A DNA stretch of 64,000 bases from Thermomonospora echinospora (GCF_900108175.1 NZ_FNVO01000001.1:771499-835498); one strand, 5' to 3'. Numbered from the stretch's first letter, positions 35,260-43,916 are shown. Numbers and translations are program-made. The notes: generated from the sequence alone by a model not told the origin.

Positions 35260-36582
35260 GTGATGCCGGTGCGAGTCCTGATCATGGCCCTGCCCGTCAA
35301 GGCCCACGTCTATCCGCACGTCCCGCTGGCCTGGGCGCTGCGGGCGGCGGGTCATGAGGTGTGCGTCGCGAGCCAGCCCGACCTGGTCGACGAGATCGCC
35401 GAGACCGGGCTCACCGTCGTGCCCGTGGGCGAGGCGCTCAACCTGGAGGACGCCATCACCGCCATGCCCATGGAGTCGGACCGGACGCTGAACCCGTGGG
35501 ACCTGATGCGGATGGACGAGTTCGCCGGAGATGACCTCGACGACGACTTTGTGCACGGCGTCTCGCTCGTCATGACCACCTTGGGCTTCCCTCCCGTCTC
35601 CTATGGCGGGCTGGTGGACGACCTCGTCGGCTTCGCCCGCGCGTGGAAGCCCGACCTGGTGATCTGGGACATGTTCGCGTTCGCCGGTCCGGTGGCGGCC
35701 AGGGCCTGCGGCGCGGCGCACGCGCGGATGGTGTTCGGCGTCGACCTGCTCGGCAGGATGCGGGAGGGGTTCCGCGCCGTCCAGGCCCGCAGGCCGCCGG
35801 AGCTGCGCGAGGACCCCATGCGGGAGTGGCTGGAACCGGAGCTGGCGCGGTTCGGCTGCCCGTTCGGCGAGGACGTGATCGTCGGCCAGTGGACGATCGA
35901 CCCCGTCCCGCCGTCGATGCGGCTGCCGACCGGCGTGCACCGGGTGCCGCTGCGCCATGTGCCCTACAGCGGGGGGACGACGGTTCCGGCCTGGCTCAGG
36001 GAACCGCCGCGCCGGCGCCGCGTCTGCCTCACCCTTGGGCTGTCCCGCCGTGAGCTGGCCGGACGCGAGCGCGCCGTCGTCTCCGAGCTGCTGGAGGGCG
36101 TGGCCGACCTCGACGTCGAGGTGGTGGCCACCCTGAACGCCGACCAGCTCGCCACCGTGGCGCAGGTGCCGGACAACGTCCGGACCGTGGACTTCGCGCC
36201 CCTGCACGAGCTGCTCCCCACCTGCGCGGCGAGCATCCACCAGGGCGGCTTCGGCACGATGCAGACCGTCCTGGCGCACGGCGTGCCGCAGATCGTCCTG
36301 CCGAGCGGCCTGTGGGACACCACGCTCAAGGCGCGCCTGGCGCGGGACGCGGGGGCGGGCCTGTACGTGGAGCCCGACCGGCTCACGGCGGCCGGGCTGC
36401 GGGACATGCTGGTGAGGGTCCTCGACGAGCCCTCGTTCGCGGCGGGCGCGGACCGCCTCGCCGCCGAGATCCGGGACATGCCGTCCCCCGGCGAGGTCGT
36501 CCCGGTGCTGGAGAAGCTGACCGCCGGACACCGCGCGGGCGCGGGGCGTCCCGCGGCGCCGGCGGCCTCGCTTCAGCCCTGA
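35260..36582 (+). CDS. Glycosyltransferase, EryCIII/AknS type (GT6)
   Basis: A 440-residue GT-B enzyme with the ALPVKAHVYPHVPLAWALR block, GQWTIDPVPPSM and donor motif IHQGGFGTMQTVLAHGVPQ. The start is uncertain: GTG 35260, ATG 35263 and GTG 35269 lie in one frame directly after the epimerase stop, and no ribosome site decides; coupling by translation read-through is likely. The next gene is a P450-like partner, which makes GT6 with that partner a probable functional pair like AknS with AknT. Confidence 0.9.
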   Translation: MMPVRVLIMALPVKAHVYPHVPLAWALRAAGHEVCVASQPDLVDEIAETGLTVVPVGEALNLEDAITAMPMESDRTLNPWDLMRMDEFAGDDLDDDFVHGVSLVMTTLGFPPVSYGGLVDDLVGFARAWKPDLVIWDMFAFAGPVAARACGAAHARMVFGVDLLGRMREGFRAVQARRPPELREDPMREWLEPELARFGCPFGEDVIVGQWTIDPVPPSMRLPTGVHRVPLRHVPYSGGTTVPAWLREPPRRRRVCLTLGLSRRELAGRERAVVSELLEGVADLDVEVVATLNADQLATVAQVPDNVRTVDFAPLHELLPTCAASIHQGGFGTMQTVLAHGVPQIVLPSGLWDTTLKARLARDAGAGLYVEPDRLTAAGLRDMLVRVLDEPSFAAGADRLAAEIRDMPSPGEVVPVLEKLTAGHRAGAGRPAAPAASLQP

Positions 36583-36621
36583 TCGAGGAAGGCTAGAGCG
36601 GCCGTCCGTAGCGTCCGCCCC

Positions 36622-37914
36622 ATGGCGGACGGCTCGATGGACAAGGACCTGGCGACCGGGATGGCGGATCATGAGCTGAGCTATCTCCTGCTGCTCATGC
36701 ACGGCGCCCAGTGGATCATGGGGGTGAAGGACGACCCCTACGCGCTCCTGCTCCGCGCGGCGAGCGACGACCCGCACGACCTTGGACGGCGGATGCGGTC
36801 GCGAGGCCCCCTCTACCGCAGTCACGCCGCCGTCTGGGTGACGGCCCACCATGATCTGGCGGCCGCCGCGCTGTCGGACGCGCGCCTCGGCCCTGAGTAC
36901 GCGGCACCGCAGGAGCCGGACGAGGCGCGCGCCGAGCGGGAGCGCGTCCTCCCGTTCGACCTGCCCCGGATGGAGCAGCTCCTGCCCTTGGGCCAGGCGT
37001 CCCTCACTCTCGGCCGTCCGGCGTGCGAACGTCTGCGGGCGCTGACGCGGGCCGTCCTCGACGGCGTGGAGGACCTGGCCGCGGATCTGTGCGCGCGGCG
37101 GGTCCGGACGCTCGACGGCGACTTCGACCTGCGCGACGACCTCGCGCGTCCGGTCGCCGTGGCCGCGGTCGCCGAGGTGCTCGGCCTGCGCGCGTCCGAT
37201 GGCGAGCGCTTCGCCGAGCTGTGCGCCGGGACGGACGGCGCCCTGGACGCCACCCTGTGCCCGCCCCTGCTCGCGCCGGCCCGCAGACTGACCGCGGCGA
37301 TCACCGGCATGCGTGAGCTGCTCGACGGCTCCCTTCGCCGGAACGGCGGCTCGACCGGGCGTCTGGTGGACGCGGCCGTGGGCGAAGGGCGTTCCCTGGA
37401 CGACGCACTTGCCGCCTGCGTCTCCCTCGCGGTCGTCGGTGTCGACATGGCGATCAACCTGGTCTGCGACGCGGTGCAGGCCCTGCTCGACCACCCTGAG
37501 GCATGGGAGCGGGTGCGGGACGAACCGGCGTGCGCCGCCCTCGCGATCGAGGAGACGATGCGGTACGCGCCTCCGGTGCGGCTGCACCGGCTCTTCTCTC
37601 ACGAAGACGTCGAGCTGGGCGGGCACAAGGTGCGGGTCGGCGACGAGGTGGTCGTGGTGGTCGAGGCGGCCGAGCGCGATCCGGCCGTGTACGACGACCC
37701 CGACCGCTTCAGCCTGGAGCGAGGCGGCCGTGCCGCCCTGCCCGACGGTCCGCTGACCGAGCCCGCCGGTCCGCCGGCCCGCCGTATGGCGGCCGCGACG
37801 CTGCGGACGATCGCGGACGAGCTGCCGCGGGTCCGCCGGACCGGCCCGGTGCTCCGTCGGCCCCGGTCCCCGATCACCCGCGGGGTGCTGCGGTTCCCGG
37901 CAGCCGTTCGCTGA
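36622..37914 (+). CDS. P450-like glycosyltransferase activator lacking heme ligand, copy 2
   Basis: A 430-residue P450 homologue related to the protein at 6907-8211: both share LHGAQWIMG/LRGVQWILG and the KDDPYALLLRAASDDP block. The ExxR helix (IEETMRYAPP) is present but the heme-binding Cys loop is missing. Such proteins activate EryCIII-type glycosyltransferases; GT6 directly upstream is the likely client. No ribosome site is evident before the ATG, but the 5' flank resembles that of copy 1. Confidence 0.9.
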   Translation: MADGSMDKDLATGMADHELSYLLLLMHGAQWIMGVKDDPYALLLRAASDDPHDLGRRMRSRGPLYRSHAAVWVTAHHDLAAAALSDARLGPEYAAPQEPDEARAERERVLPFDLPRMEQLLPLGQASLTLGRPACERLRALTRAVLDGVEDLAADLCARRVRTLDGDFDLRDDLARPVAVAAVAEVLGLRASDGERFAELCAGTDGALDATLCPPLLAPARRLTAAITGMRELLDGSLRRNGGSTGRLVDAAVGEGRSLDDALAACVSLAVVGVDMAINLVCDAVQALLDHPEAWERVRDEPACAALAIEETMRYAPPVRLHRLFSHEDVELGGHKVRVGDEVVVVVEAAERDPAVYDDPDRFSLERGGRAALPDGPLTEPAGPPARRMAAATLRTIADELPRVRRTGPVLRRPRSPITRGVLRFPAAVR

Positions 37915-37954
37915 GGCTCGCGGTCCGCTCAACGATCGCTGGACGATCCGTCCG
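37915..37954 (+). promoter_or_regulatory. SARP-like operator, four heptamers at 11-bp spacing
   Basis: GGCTCGC, CGCTCAA, CGCTGGA and CCGTCCG occur at exact 11-bp steps, 134 to 95 bases before the aminotransferase at 38049. It suggests the last two cluster genes have their own activator-dependent promoter. Confidence 0.5.
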
Positions 37955-38048
37955 GCCGCGCCGCCGGGACGGTCCGCGGCCACCATCGGTTCTCTGCCAC
38001 CCGCCGGTACGGTCCCCGAAACGATCCGGCGCCGTTCCCGGAGGCGAG

Positions 38049-39203
38049 ATGATCAACGTTTTCCAGCCGAGTCTCGGCGAAGAGGAGCTCGAAGCGATCC
38101 GCGAGGTGTTCGCCCGCAACTGGTTGGGATACGGCCCGCGCACCCAGGCGTTCGAGACGGAGTTCGCCGCGCACCTCCAGGTGGAGCGCGATGGAGTGCT
38201 CTTCGTCAACTCCTGCACCTCGGGCCTGTTCATGGCGATGGAACTGCTGGAGCTCGGCCCCGGCGACGACGTGGTGCTCCCGTCGGTGAACTTCATCGCC
38301 AACGCCAACGCGGTCGCCGTCACCGGCGCCTGGCCGGTCTTCTGCGACGTCGACTCCCGCACGCTCAACCCGACGGTCACCGACGTCGAGCGGGCGCTGA
38401 CGCCGCGGACGAAGGCCGTGGTGGTGCTGCACTACGGCGGTCATCCCGGTGAGATCGAGGGCATCGCGGCGCTGTGCCGCGAGCGCGGTGTGGCGCTCGT
38501 CGAGGATGCCGCGTGCTCCATCGCCTCCAGCGTGAACGGCACGATGTGCGGGACGTTCGGCGACATCGGCGTGTGGAGCCTGGACGCCCGGAAGATCATC
38601 ACCACCGGCGACGGCGGCGTGCTGCGGGTCCGCGACCCCGAGCTGGCCCGCCGCGCCCACCGGCTGGCCTACCACGGCATGGTGGACCGCAGCTCGTTCA
38701 CCGCGATGGCCGACCTGCGGCGGCGCTGGTGGGAGCTGGCCGTCCAGGAGATCGGCCGCCGCAGCATCGGCAATGACGTCACCGCCGCGATCGGCAGCGT
38801 CCAGCTGCGGCGCCTGGCCGGTTTCGTGGCGCGGCGGCGCGCGATCGCCGAGACCTACGACCGCCTGCTGGCCGAGGTCGAGGGCGTGCGCACACCGCCT
38901 CCGCTGCCGGACGGGCACGTGGGCTCGTACTACTTCTACTGGGTCCAGCTCGACGCGGCGATCCGCGACCAGGTGGCCGAAGACCTGCTCGACTGCGGCA
39001 TCTACACCACCTTCCGCTACCCGCCGTTGCACCGGACGTCGCTCTACCGGTCCGAGGCGCGGCTGCCGCGCACCGACGAGGCGGCCGAGACGACCCTGCT
39101 GCTGCCCATCCACCAGGGCCTCACCGACGAGGACGTCGAGACCGTGGTCGGCCAGCTCGCCAAGGTGGTCGGCAACCGCGGCGGGGGCCGTGTTCGACGC
39201 TGA
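38049..39203 (+). CDS. dTDP-sugar aminotransferase (DegT/DnrJ/EryC1 family), second type
   Basis: A 384-residue PLP enzyme with D153 and the lysine K182 in SLDARKIITTGDGG. It is distant from the C-3 aminotransferase at 20272 and looks more like the C-4 aminotransferases (DesI, CalS13 kind), so amination of a 4-keto sugar is likely but not certain. GGAGG precedes the ATG. The following N-methyltransferase overlaps it by 14 bp, so the pair probably makes one (methylated) aminosugar. Confidence 0.85.
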   Translation: MINVFQPSLGEEELEAIREVFARNWLGYGPRTQAFETEFAAHLQVERDGVLFVNSCTSGLFMAMELLELGPGDDVVLPSVNFIANANAVAVTGAWPVFCDVDSRTLNPTVTDVERALTPRTKAVVVLHYGGHPGEIEGIAALCRERGVALVEDAACSIASSVNGTMCGTFGDIGVWSLDARKIITTGDGGVLRVRDPELARRAHRLAYHGMVDRSSFTAMADLRRRWWELAVQEIGRRSIGNDVTAAIGSVQLRRLAGFVARRRAIAETYDRLLAEVEGVRTPPPLPDGHVGSYYFYWVQLDAAIRDQVAEDLLDCGIYTTFRYPPLHRTSLYRSEARLPRTDEAAETTLLLPIHQGLTDEDVETVVGQLAKVVGNRGGGRVRR

Positions 39204-39933
39204 CCTCGCCGAGGTGTACGACCTGGTCTACCGGGGACGCGGCCAGGACTTCCGCGCCGAGGCGGAGCTGGTGACGCGGGTCGTCCGGACCCGGCGTCCC
39301 GGCGCGGTCTCCCTGCTTGACGTCGGCTGCGGCACGGGGGAGCACCTGAGCGCGCTGCGCGCGTGCTTCGACCACGTCGAAGGACTCGACCGGTCCGAGT
39401 CGATGATCGCGGTCGCCCGGGCCAAGCTTCCCGGTGTGCGCGTGCACGCCGGGGACATGTGCGACTTCGACCTCGGGCGGAGGTACGACGCCGTGATCTC
39501 CCTGTCGTCCGCCGTCGCCTACCTGCCCTCCGCCCAGGCCATGCGGACCGCCGTCGCGCGCATGGCCGCCCACCTCGTGCCCGGCGGCGTCCTGGTCGTC
39601 GAACCCTGGTACTTTCCCGAGGCTTACGTGGAGGGGCATATCGCCGGTGACGTCCTGCGGGAGAACGGACGCACCGTCTCACGGGTGTCCCGGGCCGAGC
39701 GCGACGGCGAGTTCGTCCGGGTCGACAGTCACTACCTTGTCGCGGACCGCCAGAGCATCAGGCACTTCACCGAACGGCAGACCTTCGGCCTGTGGCGGCG
39801 CGAGCTGTACGAGCGAGCCCTTCGCGACGCGGGCTGCTCCACCGAGTACATCGAAGGCGTTCAGTCGCGACGCGGCCTGTTCATCGGGCGGCTCACCCGT
39901 CGAGCCGTTGCTCCTCATGCGGGTGCCCCTTGA
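39190..39933 (+). CDS. dTDP-aminosugar N-methyltransferase (DesVI/TylM1 type), copy 2
   Basis: A 247-residue SAM methyltransferase with LLDVGCGTGEHL, GDMCDFDLG and EPWYFPEAYVEGHIAGD, matching the enzyme at 18493 in layout. GTG 39190 is chosen because it gives the family start (DADLAEVYDLVY) and lies within the end of the aminotransferase gene; the frame is open upstream without a better start. It is the last gene that clearly belongs to the cluster. Confidence 0.88.
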   Translation: MFDADLAEVYDLVYRGRGQDFRAEAELVTRVVRTRRPGAVSLLDVGCGTGEHLSALRACFDHVEGLDRSESMIAVARAKLPGVRVHAGDMCDFDLGRRYDAVISLSSAVAYLPSAQAMRTAVARMAAHLVPGGVLVVEPWYFPEAYVEGHIAGDVLRENGRTVSRVSRAERDGEFVRVDSHYLVADRQSIRHFTERQTFGLWRRELYERALRDAGCSTEYIEGVQSRRGLFIGRLTRRAVAPHAGAP

Positions 39934-40093
39934 GCTCGTGAAAGGCCGAGGTCCTCGCCGCCGTCAGCGCGCCGTCCCGCAACCGCCCGGCCTGCTCCCC
40001 GCGAGGCAGGCGGGAGATGACCGGCCAGGTGTTGTCCGGCGACGGCCAAGACGGCCACGAACGCGGCCCAGGCTTGGGCCACGGCCCGTCCTG
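39934..40093. other. Intergenic region at the probable right border of the cluster
   Basis: The gap between convergent genes holds only a short GCCTGC/GCAGGC hairpin (39990-40011). No transposase, att site or repeat marks the border; the assignment rests on the change of gene content. Confidence 0.4.
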
Positions 40094-41431
40094 TCAGGGC
40101 TTCGTGCCCGCGGAGGCGGCGGCCGTGACGTCGTTGGGAGGGGTGAAGGTGCAGGGCAGGCGCTTGTAGCCGTTGATGAAGCCCGACAGCAGCCGGTCGG
40201 GTTCGCCCGCGGTGATGTCGGGCAGTCGGGTCAGCAGCTCGCGGAGCATCACCGTGATCTCTCTGCGGGCGAGGTTGGCGCCCAGGCAGAAGTGCGGTCC
40301 CGGGCCGCCGAACCCGACGTGCGGGTTGGGGGACCGGGTGATGTCGAAGACGTCGGGATCGGGGAAGACAGCCTCGTCCCGGTTCGCCGACCCGTAGAAC
40401 AGGTTGACTTTGTCGCCCTTGCGGAAGACGTGCCCGCCCAGCTCGTAGTCGCGGGTGACGTTGCGGCGCATGAAGATCACCGGAGTGCAGTAGCGGACGA
40501 TCTCCTCCACCGCACCGCCGATCCGCGCGTCGAAGTCGGCCAGGAGGAGCTCGCGCTGGTCGGGGTGATCGGTGAGCAGTTTGAGGCCATGGGCGATCGC
40601 GTTCCGGGTCGTCTCGTTGCCGGCGACCACCAGCAGGAGGAAGAACGCCCCGAACTCGCGCGGGCTCAGCCGTTCACCGTCGAGGTTGGCGTTGACCAGT
40701 AGCGAGGTCAGATCGCCGGTGGGCCGGACGCGCCGTTCGCGGCCGATCCGGGCCGCGAGCCGGTGCAGCTCCCACCCCGCCCGCGCCACCCTGCCGAGCA
40801 GCCGGACGGTGGCCAGGCGGCCGATGCGCGCCTGGCCGTCGACGTAGCGCAGGCCGTCGCCGACGTATTCCGGATCGCTGTAGCCCACGATGACGTTGGT
40901 CAGTTCGATGACCCGCCGGTGGTGCCCGGCGGGGATGCCGAGCATGTCGCAGATGACCTCGGTCGGCAGCCGTGCCGCCACCTGGGACACGAAGTCACAC
41001 GGCCCGGTCCGGATCAGTTCGTCCACGATCCGCGTGGCGCGTGCGGCGATGTCGTCCTCGGTCTTGGCCAGCACTTTGGGGGTGAACGCCCGGGAGACGA
41101 TCCGCCGGATCTTGGCGTGCCGTGGATCGTCCATGTCGATCATCGAGTTGAAGTACTTGTTCATCCAGCCCGGCATGTCGGACGGGGCGGTGGCGCTCGG
41201 CTCGCTGGAGAACACCTCGGGAAGCCGGCTGATCTGCGTGATGTCGGAGTGCCGGACGATCGCCCAGTAGCCCGTGCTCTGCGGCATGAACGGCAGTTGG
41301 GGCAGCTCGAAGAACTGCGGTTCGCGTGACCGCAGGTCCGCGAAGGCCGCCGCCCGCTCCTGCGGCGGCCTCGCCCAGAACCGCAGGTCGCTCAGGTCGA
41401 TGGGGGCCGCATCGGCTGGTGGTCTCCGCAT
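40094..41431 (-). CDS. Cytochrome P450
   Basis: A 445-residue P450 with the I-helix VVAGNETTRN, the K-helix ExxR in EEIVRY, and the heme loop FGGPGPHFCLG near residue 380. The GANLARREI continuation and overall pattern resemble the CYP125/CYP142/CYP124 group that oxidises sterol and fatty-acid side chains. ATG 41431 is 11 bases after GGAGG; a GTG nine bases upstream is the alternative. It is divergent from a TetR gene with a dyad in between, which looks like substrate-controlled catabolism rather than a tailoring gene, though the latter is possible as it adjoins the cluster. Confidence 0.87.
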   Translation of the reverse strand: MRRPPADAAPIDLSDLRFWARPPQERAAAFADLRSREPQFFELPQLPFMPQSTGYWAIVRHSDITQISRLPEVFSSEPSATAPSDMPGWMNKYFNSMIDMDDPRHAKIRRIVSRAFTPKVLAKTEDDIAARATRIVDELIRTGPCDFVSQVAARLPTEVICDMLGIPAGHHRRVIELTNVIVGYSDPEYVGDGLRYVDGQARIGRLATVRLLGRVARAGWELHRLAARIGRERRVRPTGDLTSLLVNANLDGERLSPREFGAFFLLLVVAGNETTRNAIAHGLKLLTDHPDQRELLLADFDARIGGAVEEIVRYCTPVIFMRRNVTRDYELGGHVFRKGDKVNLFYGSANRDEAVFPDPDVFDITRSPNPHVGFGGPGPHFCLGANLARREITVMLRELLTRLPDITAGEPDRLLSGFINGYKRLPCTFTPPNDVTAAASAGTKP

Positions 41432-41465
41432 GGTCAGCACCGCCTCCTCTTTCTGGTGACGAATA

Positions 41466-41484
41466 ACACCAGAAAATGTGGTGT
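41466..41484. promoter_or_regulatory. Dyad operator for the divergent P450/TetR pair
   Basis: ACACCA and TGGTGT form a perfect dyad with a 7-base spacer (ACACCAGAAAATGTGGTGT) 35 bases upstream of the P450 start. It is probably bound by the adjacent TetR protein. Confidence 0.6.
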
Positions 41485-41539
41485 CCACCATCACCAACTT
41501 TGGTCCGGAATGTCAAGAGGGTGGGGCACAATCAGGACC

Positions 41540-42193
41540 GTGAGCCAGCAGAGACCGACCGTGCGGCCCTACAAGGGAGTGTCCGCCGCCGAACGCATGG
41601 CTCAGCGACGCGCCGCGATCATGGAGGCGGCCTGGGACCTGCTGGGCACCGAGGGCTGGCAGGCCGCGACCGTCCGGGGGATCTCCAGCCGCGCCGGTCT
41701 TAACGACCGGTACTTCTACGAGAGCTTCACCGACCTGGGCGCCCTACTCCTGGCGGTGGTCGACGACCAGGCCGCCCGCGGCATCACGGCGATCTTGGAG
41801 GTGGCCCGCAGCGCTCCTCGCCACCTGCGCACCCGCACCCAGGTGGTGGTCACGGCCATCTTCGACTTCCTCGCCGAAGACCCGCGCCGCGCACAGGTCA
41901 TGGCCCGCGAGTTCCCGGCGTCTCCGCTGCTCCAAAGCCGCAAGCACGAGATCGTCCAGGCGGTCATGGAGATTTTCATCGCCCAGGTTCACGAACTGCT
42001 GGACGAGGTCCCCCTGTCTCCCGAGGATCTCCGGCTCACCGCCCTGACCATCACCGCCGGAATCTGGGAGACCATCACGCTGTGGCTGCGCGGCGACCTT
42101 GACACGAGCCGCGACCACCTCATCGACTACATCGTCGCCCTGCTCATGGCCACCACGGCCCTCCCACCCGCGCTCAACGCCCAGCTTCCCTGA
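41540..42193 (+). CDS. TetR-family regulator
   Basis: A 217-residue TetR protein with a helix-turn-helix region WQAATVRGISSRAGLNDRYFYESF around residues 41-65. It starts at GTG 41540, divergent from the P450 gene, and probably controls it through the dyad in the gap. The C-terminal half (ITAGIWETITLWLRGDL) is typical of the family but does not reveal the ligand. Confidence 0.85.
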   Translation: MSQQRPTVRPYKGVSAAERMAQRRAAIMEAAWDLLGTEGWQAATVRGISSRAGLNDRYFYESFTDLGALLLAVVDDQAARGITAILEVARSAPRHLRTRTQVVVTAIFDFLAEDPRRAQVMAREFPASPLLQSRKHEIVQAVMEIFIAQVHELLDEVPLSPEDLRLTALTITAGIWETITLWLRGDLDTSRDHLIDYIVALLMATTALPPALNAQLP

Positions 42194-42327
42194 CCGCCCC
42201 GGTGCCGGCGGCGCACCACACCCCGGCTACCGCGGCCGATGGCGTCGGCGCCATTGACGCTTTGGGGTCCGGTACGACCGTCGGCGGACCGGTGTGCCGC
42301 CGACCGCACGGCGTACCCGCCTGGCCG

Positions 42328-42942
42328 TTATCGGCTGTTCTCGATCACCGTGCGGACCGCGGCGAAGGCTTCGGCGTACTTCTCCGCCGGTGATCGGGCA
42401 GCGCCCTCCTCCAGCCATCGTTCGGTGGCCAGCCGTACCGCGCACAGGACGACTCCCGCAACGAGCCGCGGAGCGAGGGGACGGGCATCGGGGGCGATGC
42501 CGGCGCAACGCGCTTCCAGGGCGGTGGCCAGAGCGTTCTCCCAGGAGACCAGTTCGGCATCGGCGTGTGCCCGTGCGGTGCGGGTCTCGGCGCGGATGCG
42601 GGCTTCGAGCCGGGTCACCTCCCGGTAGCGGCGCCAGTTCGCGGTGATGTCGAAGAAGGCGTTGCACAGCGCGGTGAAGGCGTCCTCCTGCGCCGGGCGG
42701 GCGTCCAGGGCGGCCAGCACCGCATCGAGGCGGCCGTAGTGCAGACCGGTGATGAAGCAGCTCTCCTTGGAGTCGAAGTAGCGGAAGAAGGTGGAGCGGC
42801 TGATTTCGGCGCGCTCGCAGATGTCCTCCACGCGGACCGCCTGCATGCCGCGCTCGGCGACGAGCTTCACGGCGGCCTGCGCGGTCGCGGTGTACACGCG
42901 TTGCTTCTTCCGCTCCCGTAGGGAACCTCCCGCCTCACTCAC
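42328..42942 (-). CDS. TetR-family regulator
   Basis: A 204-residue TetR protein whose helix-turn-helix is VEDICERAEISRSTFFRYFDSKE near residues 37-60. GTG 42942 is preferred; the frame extends 12 codons upstream to an ATG but that would run over the promoter elements. It is divergent from an SDR/enoyl-CoA hydratase pair and likely regulates it. The shared gap contains sequence resembling the exporter promoter at 31345. Confidence 0.82.
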   Translation of the reverse strand: MSEAGGSLRERKKQRVYTATAQAAVKLVAERGMQAVRVEDICERAEISRSTFFRYFDSKESCFITGLHYGRLDAVLAALDARPAQEDAFTALCNAFFDITANWRRYREVTRLEARIRAETRTARAHADAELVSWENALATALEARCAGIAPDARPLAPRLVAGVVLCAVRLATERWLEEGAARSPAEKYAEAFAAVRTVIENSR

Positions 42943-42950
42943 AGGGTGAA

Positions 42951-42982
42951 TATTGACACTCTGTCGCAATTGATGCAAAGTC
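42951..42982 (+). promoter_or_regulatory. TTGACA element with overlapping GACA/TGTC dyad
   Basis: TATTGACACTCTG, AATTGAT and CAAAGTC occur here in the same order as in the exporter promoter at 31345-31385, with shorter gaps. TTGACACTCTGTCGCAA is an almost perfect dyad and probably the operator of the adjacent TetR protein; the -10 box is not clear. Confidence 0.5.
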
Positions 42983-43115
42983 TCCGAAGATGCCGGGAGC
43001 CCGGTCGCCTGGCGCCGGAGCCCAGGAGAGAGGACGTCCGCGTTGCGCGATCAACGATGTTCCAGGTCAGGGCGCGGAGCCCGGAGCGGCCAGGCGCCCT
43101 CACCGGGAGGCCGGC

Positions 43116-43886
43116 ATGGACGCTGAACGCCTGCGGTCGCTCTTCGATCTGTCCGGCCGGGTGGCGGTCGTCACCGGGGGCACACGGGGTATCGGACGCG
43201 CGATCGCCGAGGGGTTCGTCGCCGCCGGAGCAAGCGTCGTGGTGGCCAGCCGTAAGCCCGAGGCCTGCGCCGAGACCGAGACGCACCTGAAGGCGATGGG
43301 CGGATCGGCGCTCGGCGTCCCTACCCATCTGGGTGACCTGGACGCGCTGGACACCCTGGTGACGCGTACCGTCGACACTTTCGGAAGACTCGACATCCTG
43401 ATCAACAACGCGGCCAACCCCTTGGCGTTGCCGCTGGGATCCTTCACCCCGGAGGCATTCGCCAAGTCCCAGGACGTCAACGTCCGCGGGCCGGTCTTCC
43501 TGGTACAACGGGCACTCGACCAGCTCACCGAGAGCCCGTGCGCCTCGGTCGTCAACGTCGTGTCCGCGGGAGCGTTCCTGTTCTCCCCGTACGTGTCGAT
43601 GTACGCCGCGGCCAAGGCGGCCATGGTGGCCTACACCCGTTCCATGGCGGCCGAGTTCGCCTCTCGCGGCATCCGGGTCAACGCCCTGGCGCCGGGCACG
43701 GTGGACACCGACATGGTCCGCAACAACCCGCCCGAGTTCCAGACGGCCATGGAACAGGCCTCCCTGCAAAGGCGCATGGCCGACCCGGACGAGATGGTCG
43801 GCCCCGCGCTGTTCCTCGCCTCAGATGCGTCGAGCTTCGTCACCGGCCAGGTCCTCATCGCCGACGGCGGCCTCGTGCCGCGCTGA
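43116..43886 (+). CDS. Short-chain dehydrogenase/reductase
   Basis: A 256-residue classical SDR with TGGTRGIGRA, NNAA, Ser in NVVSAGAF, YAAAK and the C-terminal VTGQVLIADGG typical of FabG-like enzymes. GGGAGG precedes the ATG by 5 bases. It is 30 bases upstream of an enoyl-CoA hydratase gene; together they look like two steps of a beta-oxidation-type route for an unknown acid, under control of the divergent TetR. Confidence 0.85.
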   Translation: MDAERLRSLFDLSGRVAVVTGGTRGIGRAIAEGFVAAGASVVVASRKPEACAETETHLKAMGGSALGVPTHLGDLDALDTLVTRTVDTFGRLDILINNAANPLALPLGSFTPEAFAKSQDVNVRGPVFLVQRALDQLTESPCASVVNVVSAGAFLFSPYVSMYAAAKAAMVAYTRSMAAEFASRGIRVNALAPGTVDTDMVRNNPPEFQTAMEQASLQRRMADPDEMVGPALFLASDASSFVTGQVLIADGGLVPR

Positions 43887-43916
43887 CCACCGGCCGTCCA
43901 CGAGTTAAGGAATTCC

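Noticed and set aside
34531-37986. A 1151-codon open frame on the minus strand across the epimerase, GT6 and P450-like partner genes
   Set aside because: Its product is low-complexity (R, G, V, H, Q rich), has no family features, and is the antisense image of well-recognised genes; long antisense frames are expected at this GC content.
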